Source: CALDSL01 sp039810245
GTDB taxonomy: Bacteria; Chloroflexota; Anaerolineae; Anaerolineales; Anaerolineaceae
Length of the DNA: 64,000 bases
NCBI GenBank assembly: GCA_039810245.1
Contig: JBDHWQ010000017.1
Location: forward strand, 17,028-81,027
Direction: 5' to 3'
Below the pieces are notes generated by a model, which ran no database searches, was not told the origin of the DNA, and saw only the letters and a program-made list of their open reading frames with translations. A program made the position numbers and the translations under genes. Shown piece by piece: positions 16,288 to 25,029 of this stretch; position 1 is the stretch's first letter, and each line of letters begins with the position of its first letter.

Positions 16288-17945
16288 CGGGCAAGATCTC
16301 ACGCAGCGAATATCGCTTTGTTTTTTTGATGGCCATCGCCATGCTGGTGGTGACCAGCATACCCTACGTGTACGGGTATGCGAGTACCCCGCAGGGTAAG
16401 ACCTTTATGGGTCTGATGCAGAACGTTTCGGACCACGGACAGTACCTTTCGTGGTGGCGCAGCTTTCAGAGCAACTTGCTGATCAACAACAAGCTGACGC
16501 CGGAGCCCAACCAGCCGCTGTTCTTCAACCTGCTGTGGTGGCTGCTGGCGCAGTTCTCGCGACTGACCGGCACGGGCTACCCGCTGGCCTACCAAATTTT
16601 GCGCGTGGCGGCCGGGTTCAGCCTGTTCTGGGCGGTTTACCGGTTTATCGCGCTGTTTTTTGCGGATGTGGCGCGACGGCGCGCAGCCTTTCTGATGGTG
16701 GCGCTTACCTCGGGCTTTGGCTGGCTGCTGATCGTGGCCAAGTACACTATCGCCGGAGGGGAAACGCCTTTCCCGCTGTTGATCTTCACTGCCGAGCCGA
16801 ATTACTTCCTGTGCCTGCTGGGCTTTCCGCATTTTGCCTTGGCGGCGGCGTTTATCTGCCTGGTGCTGGAGTTCATCTTCCGCGGGTGGAAAGAAAACAG
16901 CCTGAAGCATATGACCATGGCGGGTGCCATCGGGTTTGTGATGGGCTGGATGCACGCCTATGACCTGCTGATCATTTATGGGGTAACGGGCGTGTTCTTT
17001 CTGGCCCAGTGGGCGCGAGGGCGCAAGTTCCCGACGCGGTTTTTCTGGGGCGCGACCATCATGGCGGTGCTTTCCGTAGCGCCGGCGGTGTATTCGTTTC
17101 TGCTAACCAGCCTGGACCCGCTGTGGGAAGAGGTACTGGCGCAATTTGCCAATGCCGGCGTATACACCCCCATGCCGCCGCTGCTGTTCTTCCTGTTTGG
17201 CGTGCCACTGTTCCTGGCCGTCTGGGCGCTGGTGCGTTGGGTGCGCGAGAAGCGGTGGACGGATGAGCGCGTGTTCGTGGTTACCTGGTTCGTTGTGGGG
17301 TTCTTCCTGCTATACATCCCTACCGACTTCCAGATCCACATGCTCAACTCGTGGCAAATTCCCACCGCCATCCTGGCCAGCGCGGTGCTGTACGACCGCG
17401 CGATCCCGGCGCTGGCGCGGCGATTGCCGGCATGGAGCGCGGCGCGCGCCGAACGCCTGGCGCTGGCGCTGCTGGTGGCGGTGCTTATCCCCACGAACCT
17501 GTACCTGTTCGCCTGGCGTTTTATCGAGCTGCGGCGCGCCACCTACCCGTATTATGTGGAGACCGGCTACATCGAAGCGATGAACTGGCTGCGCGCGCAC
17601 ACGCAGCCCGAGGATGTGGTGTTATCTTCGCTGGAAGTGGGCCAGTACGTGCCGGCGTTCAGCGGCAACCAGGTATTCCTGGGTCACTGGGCCAACACCA
17701 TCCGGTTCTTCGATAAGACCCAGCGCGTGAAGGACTTTTTCAACGCTGGCGCGCCGGAGAGCCAGCGCGCGGAGACCGTACAGCTTTTTGGCGTGGATTA
17801 CGTGCTCTACGGGCCGGCGGAATCCGCGCTGGGCAGCTACCCGCTGGCCAGATCGCCGTGGTTGAAGCCGGTATTTGAAGCACCCCAAGTGACGCTCTAT
17901 CAGGTGCAGGCGGAAAAGTTGTTAAGCACCACCCCCGCGCCATGA
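16284..17945 (+). CDS. Polytopic GT-C-like membrane protein, first of three
   Basis: The start overlaps the GT4 stop (ATGA). The 553-residue protein has about ten membrane segments, then a soluble C-terminal part (from about residue 425) with YIEAMNWLRAHTQPEDVVLS and VDYVLYGPAE. The plan, a hydrophobic GT-C core followed by an extracytoplasmic tail that starts with a short helix and a strand of this type, is common in uncharacterised PMT-like proteins of Chloroflexota. GT-C enzymes use polyprenyl-phosphate sugars outside the membrane. No clear DxD or ExD pair stands out in the first loop, so the activity is a guess. It is coupled by ATGA to the next GT-C-like gene. Confidence 0.7.
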   Translation: MTGKISRSEYRFVFLMAIAMLVVTSIPYVYGYASTPQGKTFMGLMQNVSDHGQYLSWWRSFQSNLLINNKLTPEPNQPLFFNLLWWLLAQFSRLTGTGYPLAYQILRVAAGFSLFWAVYRFIALFFADVARRRAAFLMVALTSGFGWLLIVAKYTIAGGETPFPLLIFTAEPNYFLCLLGFPHFALAAAFICLVLEFIFRGWKENSLKHMTMAGAIGFVMGWMHAYDLLIIYGVTGVFFLAQWARGRKFPTRFFWGATIMAVLSVAPAVYSFLLTSLDPLWEEVLAQFANAGVYTPMPPLLFFLFGVPLFLAVWALVRWVREKRWTDERVFVVTWFVVGFFLLYIPTDFQIHMLNSWQIPTAILASAVLYDRAIPALARRLPAWSAARAERLALALLVAVLIPTNLYLFAWRFIELRRATYPYYVETGYIEAMNWLRAHTQPEDVVLSSLEVGQYVPAFSGNQVFLGHWANTIRFFDKTQRVKDFFNAGAPESQRAETVQLFGVDYVLYGPAESALGSYPLARSPWLKPVFEAPQVTLYQVQAEKLLSTTPAP

Positions 17946-19429
17946 CCAGGGAGAACCGCGTGAAACGCAGCATCGAAGCACTTTTATTCCTGATTTTGTT
18001 CGCGAGCAACGTGTATTTCCTGCCGCGTTGGGCGGATTGGGGCCAGAATTCGCGCCTCGACCTGACGCTGGCGATTGTGGACACGGGCGGGTTTGAGATC
18101 AGCGCATACCGCGAGAATACCGGCGATTATGCCAAGTTCGAGGGGCGCTACTACTCGGATAAGGCGCCGGGGCCGTCATTCCTGGGCGTGCCGGTATACG
18201 CGGCTGCCCGCCCTGTGCTGCGTTCGGCGGTGGTGCAGAGGATCATCACGCGGCTGGCGAGCAGCGCGGCCTTCGGTGAGACGCTCAACGCGCAGGGCAG
18301 CGGGCTGATGCAGGAGAAGATCTACCAGGCGCTGGTGCTGGCGCTGGTGACGATGGCAGCGGCGGCGCTGCCTGGCGCGCTGCTGGGCGTGCTGCTGTTC
18401 CGTCTGCTGAACCAGATCAACCCGGCGGCGCGCGGCTGGAATATGGCCGGGGTGCTGCTGTGGGGGCTGGCATCGCCTGCGTTCCCCTATTCCGGTGCGT
18501 TCCTCAGTCACCAGCTGGTGGCATTCCTGCTCTTCGTTGCGTTCTGGATCGGACTGCGCATGAAGCAGGGCATGCTGCGGCCGGCGTGGGTCACCCTGGC
18601 CGGGTTCTGCCTGGGCTATGCCATTATTTCCGAATACCCGGCGGTGGTGATTGCCGGGGGCATTGGGCTGTACATCCTGCTCACCCTGCCAGACAAACGC
18701 TGGGTAGCCGGTGCGGTGGTGGGTGGGATCATCCCCCTGGCGCTGATGATGGCCTACAACTATTCGATCTTCCGCACGGTGCTGCCAGTGGGCTATGAGT
18801 ACTCGGAGCTGTACACCGAACAACACAGCCAGGGCTTCCTCAGTCTCACGTACCCGCATTTCGAAGCGCTGTGGGGAATCACCTTTGGCAGCTTCCGAGG
18901 ATTGTTCTTCCTTTCGCCGGTGATGCTGCTGGCTGTGGCCGGGTTCTATGGCTGGTGGCGCACCGGCCGGCTGCGCGCCGAGCTGGCGGTATGCGCCTGG
19001 GCGGTGCTGGGTTACCTGCTCTACAACGGGTCTTCGATCATGTGGCAGGGTGGGTTTGCGGTGGGGCCACGCTACATTGTGCCGATGCTGCCGTTTCTGG
19101 CAGCCGGCTTTGGCGGGTTTGGCGCACGCTGGGGCAGCCGGCTGTGGGCGAAAATATTGGCCGCGCTGTTGGGAGCCTGGTCGCTGTTCGCGGTGTGGGC
19201 TGAAACCATTGGCGGGCAGAGCTTTCCGGATTGGACGCCCAACCCGCTGTTCAATTACTCGCTGCCGCACCTGGCGCAGGGAAACATCGCGCGCAACCTG
19301 GGCATGGTGCTCAACCTGCACGGCTGGAGCAGCGTGCTGCTGCTGGCGGCTGTGCTGGCGCTGGGCATCGCGCTGATTACCTGGCAACTGCGTGGCACAG
19401 AAGGCACGCCAGTTGCGGAGACTACATGA
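17942..19429 (+). CDS. Polytopic GT-C-like membrane protein, second of three
   Basis: ATGA overlaps join it to both neighbours. The 495-residue protein starts with a signal-type helix and then a loop with RYYSDKAPGPSFLGVPVYA, a block I recognise from ArnT/PMT-like hypothetical membrane proteins. About eleven further hydrophobic segments follow, and no large soluble tail is present. The WQGGFAVGPRYIVPMLPF segment is another family-type block. The protein is expected in the cytoplasmic membrane, acting on lipid-linked sugars or substituting the glycan after flipping. The catalytic residues are not identified. Confidence 0.7.
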   Translation: MTRENRVKRSIEALLFLILFASNVYFLPRWADWGQNSRLDLTLAIVDTGGFEISAYRENTGDYAKFEGRYYSDKAPGPSFLGVPVYAAARPVLRSAVVQRIITRLASSAAFGETLNAQGSGLMQEKIYQALVLALVTMAAAALPGALLGVLLFRLLNQINPAARGWNMAGVLLWGLASPAFPYSGAFLSHQLVAFLLFVAFWIGLRMKQGMLRPAWVTLAGFCLGYAIISEYPAVVIAGGIGLYILLTLPDKRWVAGAVVGGIIPLALMMAYNYSIFRTVLPVGYEYSELYTEQHSQGFLSLTYPHFEALWGITFGSFRGLFFLSPVMLLAVAGFYGWWRTGRLRAELAVCAWAVLGYLLYNGSSIMWQGGFAVGPRYIVPMLPFLAAGFGGFGARWGSRLWAKILAALLGAWSLFAVWAETIGGQSFPDWTPNPLFNYSLPHLAQGNIARNLGMVLNLHGWSSVLLLAAVLALGIALITWQLRGTEGTPVAETT

Positions 19430-20922
19430 AGCTGAGCGCGCGGGCACAGGCAGGCCTGTTTTTCCTGGCCGGGGTGCTGCTGCGAATCCCATTTCGCAGC
19501 CAGTATCTCTACCACTGGGATTCAGTCAATTTTGCCCTGGGGCTGGAGCAGTTCGATATTTTGCGCCATCAGCCGCAGCCGCCGGGCTACGTGCTGTACA
19601 TCCTGCTGGGGCGCCTGTTCCAGATGATCTTTGTGGATGGCAACGCCAGCCTGGTGTGGATTAGCGTGCTGTTTTCGGGGCTTGCGGCCGCAGCGCTGTA
19701 CTGGACGGCGCGGCACCTGTTTGGCCAGCGGGTAGGGCTGGCGGCAGGCCTGCTTGGGCTGACTTCGCCGCTGGTGTGGTTCTATTCGGAAGTGGCGCTA
19801 TCGTACACGGTGGAAGCATTTTTTGTTAGCGCAGTGGCATACTGCTGCTACCGCACGCTGCGCGGACCGAAGGGTGATGGTCGCTATGCGCTGGCCGGCG
19901 CGGCGCTGCTGGGCATGGCGGGCGGCTTCCGGCAGAACACGCTGGTGCTGCTGCTGCCGGTCTGGCTGTTCTCGCTGCGCAAATTGAACTGGGGCCGGCG
20001 CATCGCAGCGCTGGCGCTGCTGGGGGGCATTGTGGCGGCCTGGCTGGCGGTGATGATGAGCATGAACGGCGGCCCGGCGCGCTACCTGGCGGGGCTTTCC
20101 GCGCAGACTGGCAGTAACATCTCCGATTCGGCGGCGGGTTCAGCGCAGACACTGCTGATGAACTTCGCGCGGCTGGGGCTGTTCACCGGTTTTGGCGTGA
20201 TGCTGGCCGGGCTGGCGCTGCCAGTGTGGGCCGTATGGCTGGCGCGCAACCTGCGCGCGATGCTGCGCAGTGAAGCCTGGCAGGTTCTGCTACTGTGGGT
20301 GCTGCCATCGCTTGTGTTTTATGCCATTTATATCCAACAGGGCGGGCACACCTTCACGTATCTGCCGGGGCTGATTATCATTTGCGCCTGGACGCTGCTG
20401 GAAGTGATCGCGCCATACGCAACGCGGCGTGGCCTGGGCGCGCGTCTCGCGGGCGGGCTGGTGGTGGGGATTGTGGCGGTGAATGCGGTGTTTTTCCTGT
20501 TCTCCAGGCCCTACCTGCTGGGGATTGAGAAGTTCTTGTTGCGCACGCCCAGCTACGCGGCCATCCGTGAGCGGGATGAGAAGCTGGGGCAAAAGCTGGC
20601 GTTTATCCGCGCGCAGTTCCCGCCGGAAGAAACCCTGGTGCTGGCGGGTGGGATGGATTTCCGCATCCCGGATTACTACCTGCGAGATTACCGCTACACA
20701 TTCTTATCGTATGACAGCACCGCGCTCAGCGAAGCGGGCGGACCCGCCACAGATGGGCTGCGCTACCTGGTGATGTTCAACGATGAAGGACCGTATCCGG
20801 GGATAGCGCTGGATGGCATGCAGCAGTTCTGGCCGGCAGATGCGCTCTACTGGACGGAGCTGGGTGAGGATGCGCGGCTGGTGTTCTCGCCCACCGGCGT
20901 GGCGCTGGTGCGTAGGAAGTAA
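19426..20922 (+). CDS. Polytopic GT-C glycosyltransferase (PMT/GT39-like), third of three
   Basis: The true start is ATG 19426, overlapping the previous stop as ATGA; the frame upstream of it is not coding. The 498-residue protein has the first-loop block YLYHWDSVNFALGLEQFDI followed by HQPQPPGYVLYILLG, in which the acidic residue and the H-P-PGY turn are those of PMT/mannosyltransferase-like GT-C enzymes. About ten membrane segments follow, then a C-terminal soluble region from about residue 370 with FPPEETLVLAGGMDFRIPDYYL. It likely transfers a sugar from a polyprenyl phosphate donor on the outer face. It is the last gene before a candidate terminator. Confidence 0.75.
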   Translation: MKLSARAQAGLFFLAGVLLRIPFRSQYLYHWDSVNFALGLEQFDILRHQPQPPGYVLYILLGRLFQMIFVDGNASLVWISVLFSGLAAAALYWTARHLFGQRVGLAAGLLGLTSPLVWFYSEVALSYTVEAFFVSAVAYCCYRTLRGPKGDGRYALAGAALLGMAGGFRQNTLVLLLPVWLFSLRKLNWGRRIAALALLGGIVAAWLAVMMSMNGGPARYLAGLSAQTGSNISDSAAGSAQTLLMNFARLGLFTGFGVMLAGLALPVWAVWLARNLRAMLRSEAWQVLLLWVLPSLVFYAIYIQQGGHTFTYLPGLIIICAWTLLEVIAPYATRRGLGARLAGGLVVGIVAVNAVFFLFSRPYLLGIEKFLLRTPSYAAIRERDEKLGQKLAFIRAQFPPEETLVLAGGMDFRIPDYYLRDYRYTFLSYDSTALSEAGGPATDGLRYLVMFNDEGPYPGIALDGMQQFWPADALYWTELGEDARLVFSPTGVALVRRK

Positions 20923-20963
20923 GGGCAGCCGCCGCGCAAGCAGCAAATTGCGTTACGAAGGAC

Positions 20964-20993
20964 CCGGCCGCACGATAGTGGTCGGCTCTTTTT
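20964..20993 (+). terminator. Candidate Rho-independent terminator after the GT-C genes
   Basis: CCGGCC (20964-20969) pairs with GGTCGG (20980-20985), with inner AC/GT pairs around GATA, and is followed by TCTTTTT. It separates the coupled glycosyltransferase operon from the promoter at 21055. Confidence 0.45.
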
Positions 20994-21054
20994 GGAGCAG
21001 ATGAGAACGTCGAGAACTGACCAGGCGGGTGGGGACGGATGCGGCCGGATGGGT

Positions 21055-21083
21055 TACAATACAGGGGAAATCAACCTTTCCCC
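21055..21083 (+). promoter_or_regulatory. Candidate -10 and initial hairpin before the dolichol-phosphate mannosyltransferase-like gene
   Basis: TACAAT at 21055-21060 has only a weak -35 (GGGACG, 21032-21037, 17-bp spacer). The start of the transcript would carry the inverted repeat GGGGAAA/TTTCCCC (21064-21070 and 21077-21083), a possible stabilising or regulatory hairpin. Confidence 0.4.
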
Positions 21084-21102
21084 TGACCGAGGCATTGTCG
21101 CA

Positions 21103-21849
21103 ATGATTTATGTGGTCTTACCGGCGTATAACGAAGAGCGCGACCTGGGCGCGCTGCTGGAGCGTATCACCGCCGCGCTGCCCGCCGAGCGCGTGAATTA
21201 CAAGGTGCTGCTGGTGAACGATGGCAGCGAAGACGGCACACTGGCCCTGGCGCAGAAGATGAGCAGCCATATGCCGCTGGAGCTGATTGACCACGGGTTT
21301 AACCGCGGGCTGGGGCAGGCGCTGCTCACCGGGCTGCGCCGGGCCAAAACGATGGCCAGCGATGAGGACGTGGTGGTGACGATGGACGCCGATAACACCC
21401 ACGACCCGGCGCTGATCCCCGAGATGGCGGCAAAGATCGCGGAAGGTTATGACGTGGTGATTGCCTCGCGCTACGCGCAGGGCGGGCGTGAGGTGGGGCT
21501 ATCATGGGTGCGGCATGTGTTCAGCGGTGGGGCGAGCCTGCTGCTGCAACTGTTTTTCCCGATCCGCGGCGTGCAGGATTACACCTGTGGCTACCGCGCC
21601 TACCGGGGTGCGTTGCTCAAACATGCCTTCGCGGCGTACCGCGATGGACTGGTGGAAGAGCGTGGCTTTACCTGCATGGCAGAAGTGCTGATCAAGCTGA
21701 GCAAGCTGGGGGCACGGGTGACAGAAGTGCCGCTGGTTCTGCGCTATGATTACAAGTCCGGGCCGAGTAAAATGAAGGTGGCGCGCACCATCTGGCGCTA
21801 CTGGGTGCTGATTGCGCGCAGCCTGCTGCGCCCGGCACCGCGCGTGTAG
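21103..21849 (+). CDS. Glycosyltransferase family 2, polyprenyl-phosphate mannosyl/glucosyltransferase-like
   Basis: The ATG at 21103 gives IYVVLPAYNEERDLGALL at the N-terminus and lies downstream of the candidate promoter; the longer frame to 20992 is upstream sequence. The 248-residue protein lacks C-terminal membrane helices. It shows LLVNDGSEDGT, VVTMDADNTHDP (DxD-type site), YAQGGREVG and VQDYTCGYRAYRG, matching DPM1-like enzymes that make polyprenyl-phosphate mannose or glucose. This would supply the donor for the three GT-C-like proteins encoded just upstream. The link is inference from gene order. Confidence 0.85.
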   Translation: MIYVVLPAYNEERDLGALLERITAALPAERVNYKVLLVNDGSEDGTLALAQKMSSHMPLELIDHGFNRGLGQALLTGLRRAKTMASDEDVVVTMDADNTHDPALIPEMAAKIAEGYDVVIASRYAQGGREVGLSWVRHVFSGGASLLLQLFFPIRGVQDYTCGYRAYRGALLKHAFAAYRDGLVEERGFTCMAEVLIKLSKLGARVTEVPLVLRYDYKSGPSKMKVARTIWRYWVLIARSLLRPAPRV

Positions 21850-21927
21850 AAGGCGGAAAATGATCCCCGTGAGGGATCGCGTGCTGGCGTATTGGTAGAT
21901 ATGGGTACACAGGGTGGAGAGGCACGC

Positions 21928-24735
21928 ATGAGCGAAAAAGAGAGCTGGATGCGGCGCTTAGGCGCCGGGTTGCGCGCCGTGGCGCGGGTGGTGCTGGCGC
22001 TGGGGCTGGCGCTGCCTTCTATGGTTGGGTCAGCACAGAGCACAGCGGGGGGCGAAGACTGGCCGATGTACATGGGCGGGCCGCGCCATGCCGGGCGCAC
22101 ATCCGCCACAACCGATACAAGCGGGCCGCAGTTCTTGCAGTGGGCCTACGCCTTTGGTGAGCGCGTGGAAGTGGAAGCGCAGCCGGTGCTGGCGGGTGGC
22201 GTGCTGTACCAGGGCGTGATGAATGGCGAAATGCACGCCATCGACGCGCTGACCGGCAAGCCCCGGTGGGTGGCGCAGCCGGGCGGGCCAATCGCGCATA
22301 CGGCGGCGGTGGCGGATGGGCGCGTAGTGTTTGGTTCACTGGATGGCAGCGTGTACGCACTGTCTGCCGCCGATGGAAGCCTGATGTGGAAATTCAGCAC
22401 GGGTGGACCGGTGGTGTGCGCGCCAGTGCTGGATGGCGGGCGCGTGTTCATCGGTTCGACGGATGGGATACTGTACGCGCTGGACGCGGCCAGCGGCGCA
22501 GCAGCCTGGACGCTGGTGACCGGCGGCCCGGTGACCGGCGCGCCGGCGCTGGCGGATGGGCGCGTCTACTTTGGCAGCGAGGACATGCACGCGCGTGCTG
22601 TCGATGCGCGCACCGGCAAGCTGGTGTGGGAAAGCCCGGTGTGGGGCCAGGGAATGCGCAATACCTACCCGGTGGTTGCGGATGACGGCAAGGTGGTGAT
22701 TTTCCAGACGGTGAAGCCCGGGGCAAGCTCGTACGTGCCGGCCGAAGGCTACCCGGATGCGCCGGCCAGCGCCGACCCGGTGGAAACCTGGAACACCTTT
22801 TATCAGGCGTGGCCCAAAAACCGCACCCTCTATTACTTTGACGCGCAAAGCGGCAAAGACCTGTGGAGCCCGGCCGCGCGGCGCTACGTACCGCTGCCGA
22901 TTCCGTACTGGGGGTTGATGGGGCCGGTGCTGGGCCCAGACGGGGCGGCTTACCTGCCCGCGCCGGCCGGCTCGCGGGCCAACGCCTATGAGCTGGACCA
23001 CGATAACCGGCTGTTTCGCGTGGACCTACAGACTGGCAAAACCGAGCAGGTGGCAGGCGGGCCGGATTTGCCCGAATATCAGACGCGCATGGACGAGATC
23101 GGGCGGGCAATATTCAGCGGGACGGACTACCTGTACACCAGCAGCGAAGACCTGTCGGTATACCACACCGATCGTAGTGAGGCGGCGGTGCTGTTTGGTG
23201 ACGGGACCCCGGCCAGCTATTTCAATATTGGCTCGCACATGAATCCGCTCAGCCCGCTGCCTTCGCGTCACCTGTGGCGCTACGGTGGGGTGATCGCTAT
23301 GGGCGGCGTGCCGGGGGCATCGGTGCCGCTGGTGGCCAATAACATGATCTATTATTCATCATATAGCTGGCTGTACGCCGTGGGACGGCAGGACCGTGGC
23401 CTGTACCCGGCCACCAGTTTCCCGGCGCGTGACGCGCGGAGCCATGAGCTGACCTACCCGCGCGCGGAGGCGATCACCTCGGCGCAGGCACGCGCGGAGA
23501 TGCAGCGGCGCGCGGCGGATATTCTGGCACGCGGGCCGGAAGACCCCCCGCTGGCGGTACGCTGGGATCAGCCTGGCGGACCGATGTTAGGGTATGAGTT
23601 CACGTTTGAGGTTTACGGGCTGGACTACGAGCTGGTACGAACCCTGGTGGAGGCTGCGCCATACCTGCCGGCGGAGCAGCAGAGCGCGGTGCAGGAATAC
23701 CTGAAGGCTTATGTACGGAAGACGCTGTTGGACCCGCAGGATTACGCCTACCTGCGCGCCTGCCTTTTCTACGGCGAAACCCGCATCCGCCTGGGCGAAG
23801 AGGAATGCAAAACGCCGGGGCTGGCGGCGCAGTGGAGCAACGATAACCCGAACCTGAAGGGTCAGCGATTGTACGCGCTGGCACTGTACGCGCGCCTGAC
23901 CGGGGATTGGGAAGGGGTGCGGCAGATCTGGCCGGGGGTGGTGCTACCCATCTTCCAGGAGTTCTTGCGCAGCTACGACACGCAGCTGGGTTTCCTCAAG
24001 TTCGAAGAATGGCGCACCGGGCGGCTCAACCTGGGGGCGCAGATTGCCGGGGTGACAGCCGTGCGCGACATGGCCGGGCCGCTGGGCGATACCGCCACTC
24101 AGGCGGCGGCCGGCGCGCTGCTGGAGCGCCTGCTGAGCGGGCGCGTGGCGCTGGCTAACCTGGTGCCACAGCTATACGATGGCGGCGCGCGCAAGCCGGC
24201 CACGCTGCGGCTTAACCCGGATGGAACCATTGTCTATGAAGATGTGATGGGGGCGGGTAGCCCATACAACAGCGACCTGATCCCCTACGACGCGGCGGAG
24301 CGCAACCGCGCCACCGACCCTAGCCAGGTGAACTGGTGGGATGGCGAAACCATTCGTGTGGATGCGGGGCTTGGGTTCATGTACCTGCCGGCACTTTCTG
24401 AGTACTACCCGCTGACGCCCGAGCTGGCGGCGCGACTGCGGGCGCGCTTGAGCGAGAAAACCGCCTACTATGTCAAGTCGTACGAAGTCAACCAGCCGTG
24501 GTGGTGGATGACCGACCTGGCGCACCATACCACCGGGTCGGGGGAGCACCTGTACGAAAGCCCGACGCTGGCGTGGAGTATGTTCCAGGTGAAGGCGCGG
24601 GTGCAGCGGCTTCCGTTCGCGGAGCTGGCGTACCAGGTGCCTGAACCGGTGGTGTTCAATGCGCGCTATGACCTGTACCGTCTGCAAAACCTGGTGGCGC
24701 TGATGGAGAACTGCGCGGCGCAGGGCTGCGAGTAA
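21928..24735 (+). CDS. Secreted PQQ-type beta-propeller protein with helical C-terminal region
   Basis: The ATG at 21928 follows GGAGAGG (21916-21922). The 935-residue protein has a signal peptide (about residues 8-36) and then repeated blades of the type VYALSAADGSLMWKFSTGG, VFIGSTDGILYALDAASG and VYFGSEDMHARAVDARTGK. These match PQQ/BamB-like propellers, although nothing shows that PQQ is bound. Further blades run to about residue 500. The rest, from about 540, is rich in helical and aromatic segments such as DLAHHTTGSGEHLYESP. That tail looks like an all-alpha glycan-active or glycan-binding domain, but I do not recognise the family. An extracellular role in handling the exported polysaccharide is inferred. 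Confidence 0.7.
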   Translation: MSEKESWMRRLGAGLRAVARVVLALGLALPSMVGSAQSTAGGEDWPMYMGGPRHAGRTSATTDTSGPQFLQWAYAFGERVEVEAQPVLAGGVLYQGVMNGEMHAIDALTGKPRWVAQPGGPIAHTAAVADGRVVFGSLDGSVYALSAADGSLMWKFSTGGPVVCAPVLDGGRVFIGSTDGILYALDAASGAAAWTLVTGGPVTGAPALADGRVYFGSEDMHARAVDARTGKLVWESPVWGQGMRNTYPVVADDGKVVIFQTVKPGASSYVPAEGYPDAPASADPVETWNTFYQAWPKNRTLYYFDAQSGKDLWSPAARRYVPLPIPYWGLMGPVLGPDGAAYLPAPAGSRANAYELDHDNRLFRVDLQTGKTEQVAGGPDLPEYQTRMDEIGRAIFSGTDYLYTSSEDLSVYHTDRSEAAVLFGDGTPASYFNIGSHMNPLSPLPSRHLWRYGGVIAMGGVPGASVPLVANNMIYYSSYSWLYAVGRQDRGLYPATSFPARDARSHELTYPRAEAITSAQARAEMQRRAADILARGPEDPPLAVRWDQPGGPMLGYEFTFEVYGLDYELVRTLVEAAPYLPAEQQSAVQEYLKAYVRKTLLDPQDYAYLRACLFYGETRIRLGEEECKTPGLAAQWSNDNPNLKGQRLYALALYARLTGDWEGVRQIWPGVVLPIFQEFLRSYDTQLGFLKFEEWRTGRLNLGAQIAGVTAVRDMAGPLGDTATQAAAGALLERLLSGRVALANLVPQLYDGGARKPATLRLNPDGTIVYEDVMGAGSPYNSDLIPYDAAERNRATDPSQVNWWDGETIRVDAGLGFMYLPALSEYYPLTPELAARLRARLSEKTAYYVKSYEVNQPWWWMTDLAHHTTGSGEHLYESPTLAWSMFQVKARVQRLPFAELAYQVPEPVVFNARYDLYRLQNLVALMENCAAQGCE

Positions 24736-25029
24736 GCGGGCGCAGGTGCGAGGGGGGAAGGTAAGGTGGCGATGGGGTGGACTAGAAGCCTTGCTCCGGC
24801 ACGGCGCAGTACTGGCAGAAAGTCGCGCGGCGTGAGGTGAAATAGAATCCCGCGAATCACGTTATCCATAACAGCACGGGCGGTCACGCGCATGCAAAAA
24901 AGGCATCTGTGATTGTAGCGGGGAGAGATTATTATTTCTCTTGGAATCCCCAGGGGTTTTCTTCTATAATAAGAAACAGTGGGAAAGAAGACCGGCGACC
25001 ATTGAGTCCCCCGACAAAGGAAGCATCAT
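24736..25029 (+). promoter_or_regulatory. Intergenic region with sigma-70 promoter for the sialidase-like/GT4/Wzz operon
   Basis: This 294-bp non-coding stretch carries TTGGAA (24941-24946), an 18-bp spacer and a consensus TATAAT (24965-24970). The -35 overlaps GGAATCCCC (24943-24951), the reverse complement of the GGGATTCC core seen elsewhere. A leader of about 53 nt follows, then AAGGAAG before the ATG at 25030. The first 200 bp show nothing convincing. Confidence 0.65.

Noticed and set aside
18176..19492. Long minus-strand frame opposite the GT-C-like gene
   Set aside because: It is Arg/Gln/His-rich, as expected from the complement of hydrophobic codons, and no domain is visible.
21862..21878. 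GATCCC/GGGATC hairpin before the PQQ-type gene as a terminator
   Set aside because: Only six base pairs, with no T-run; it may be chance.
24666..24893. Minus-strand frame at the end of the PQQ-type gene
   Set aside because: It overlaps a real coding end, lacks a ribosome site and has no recognisable features.
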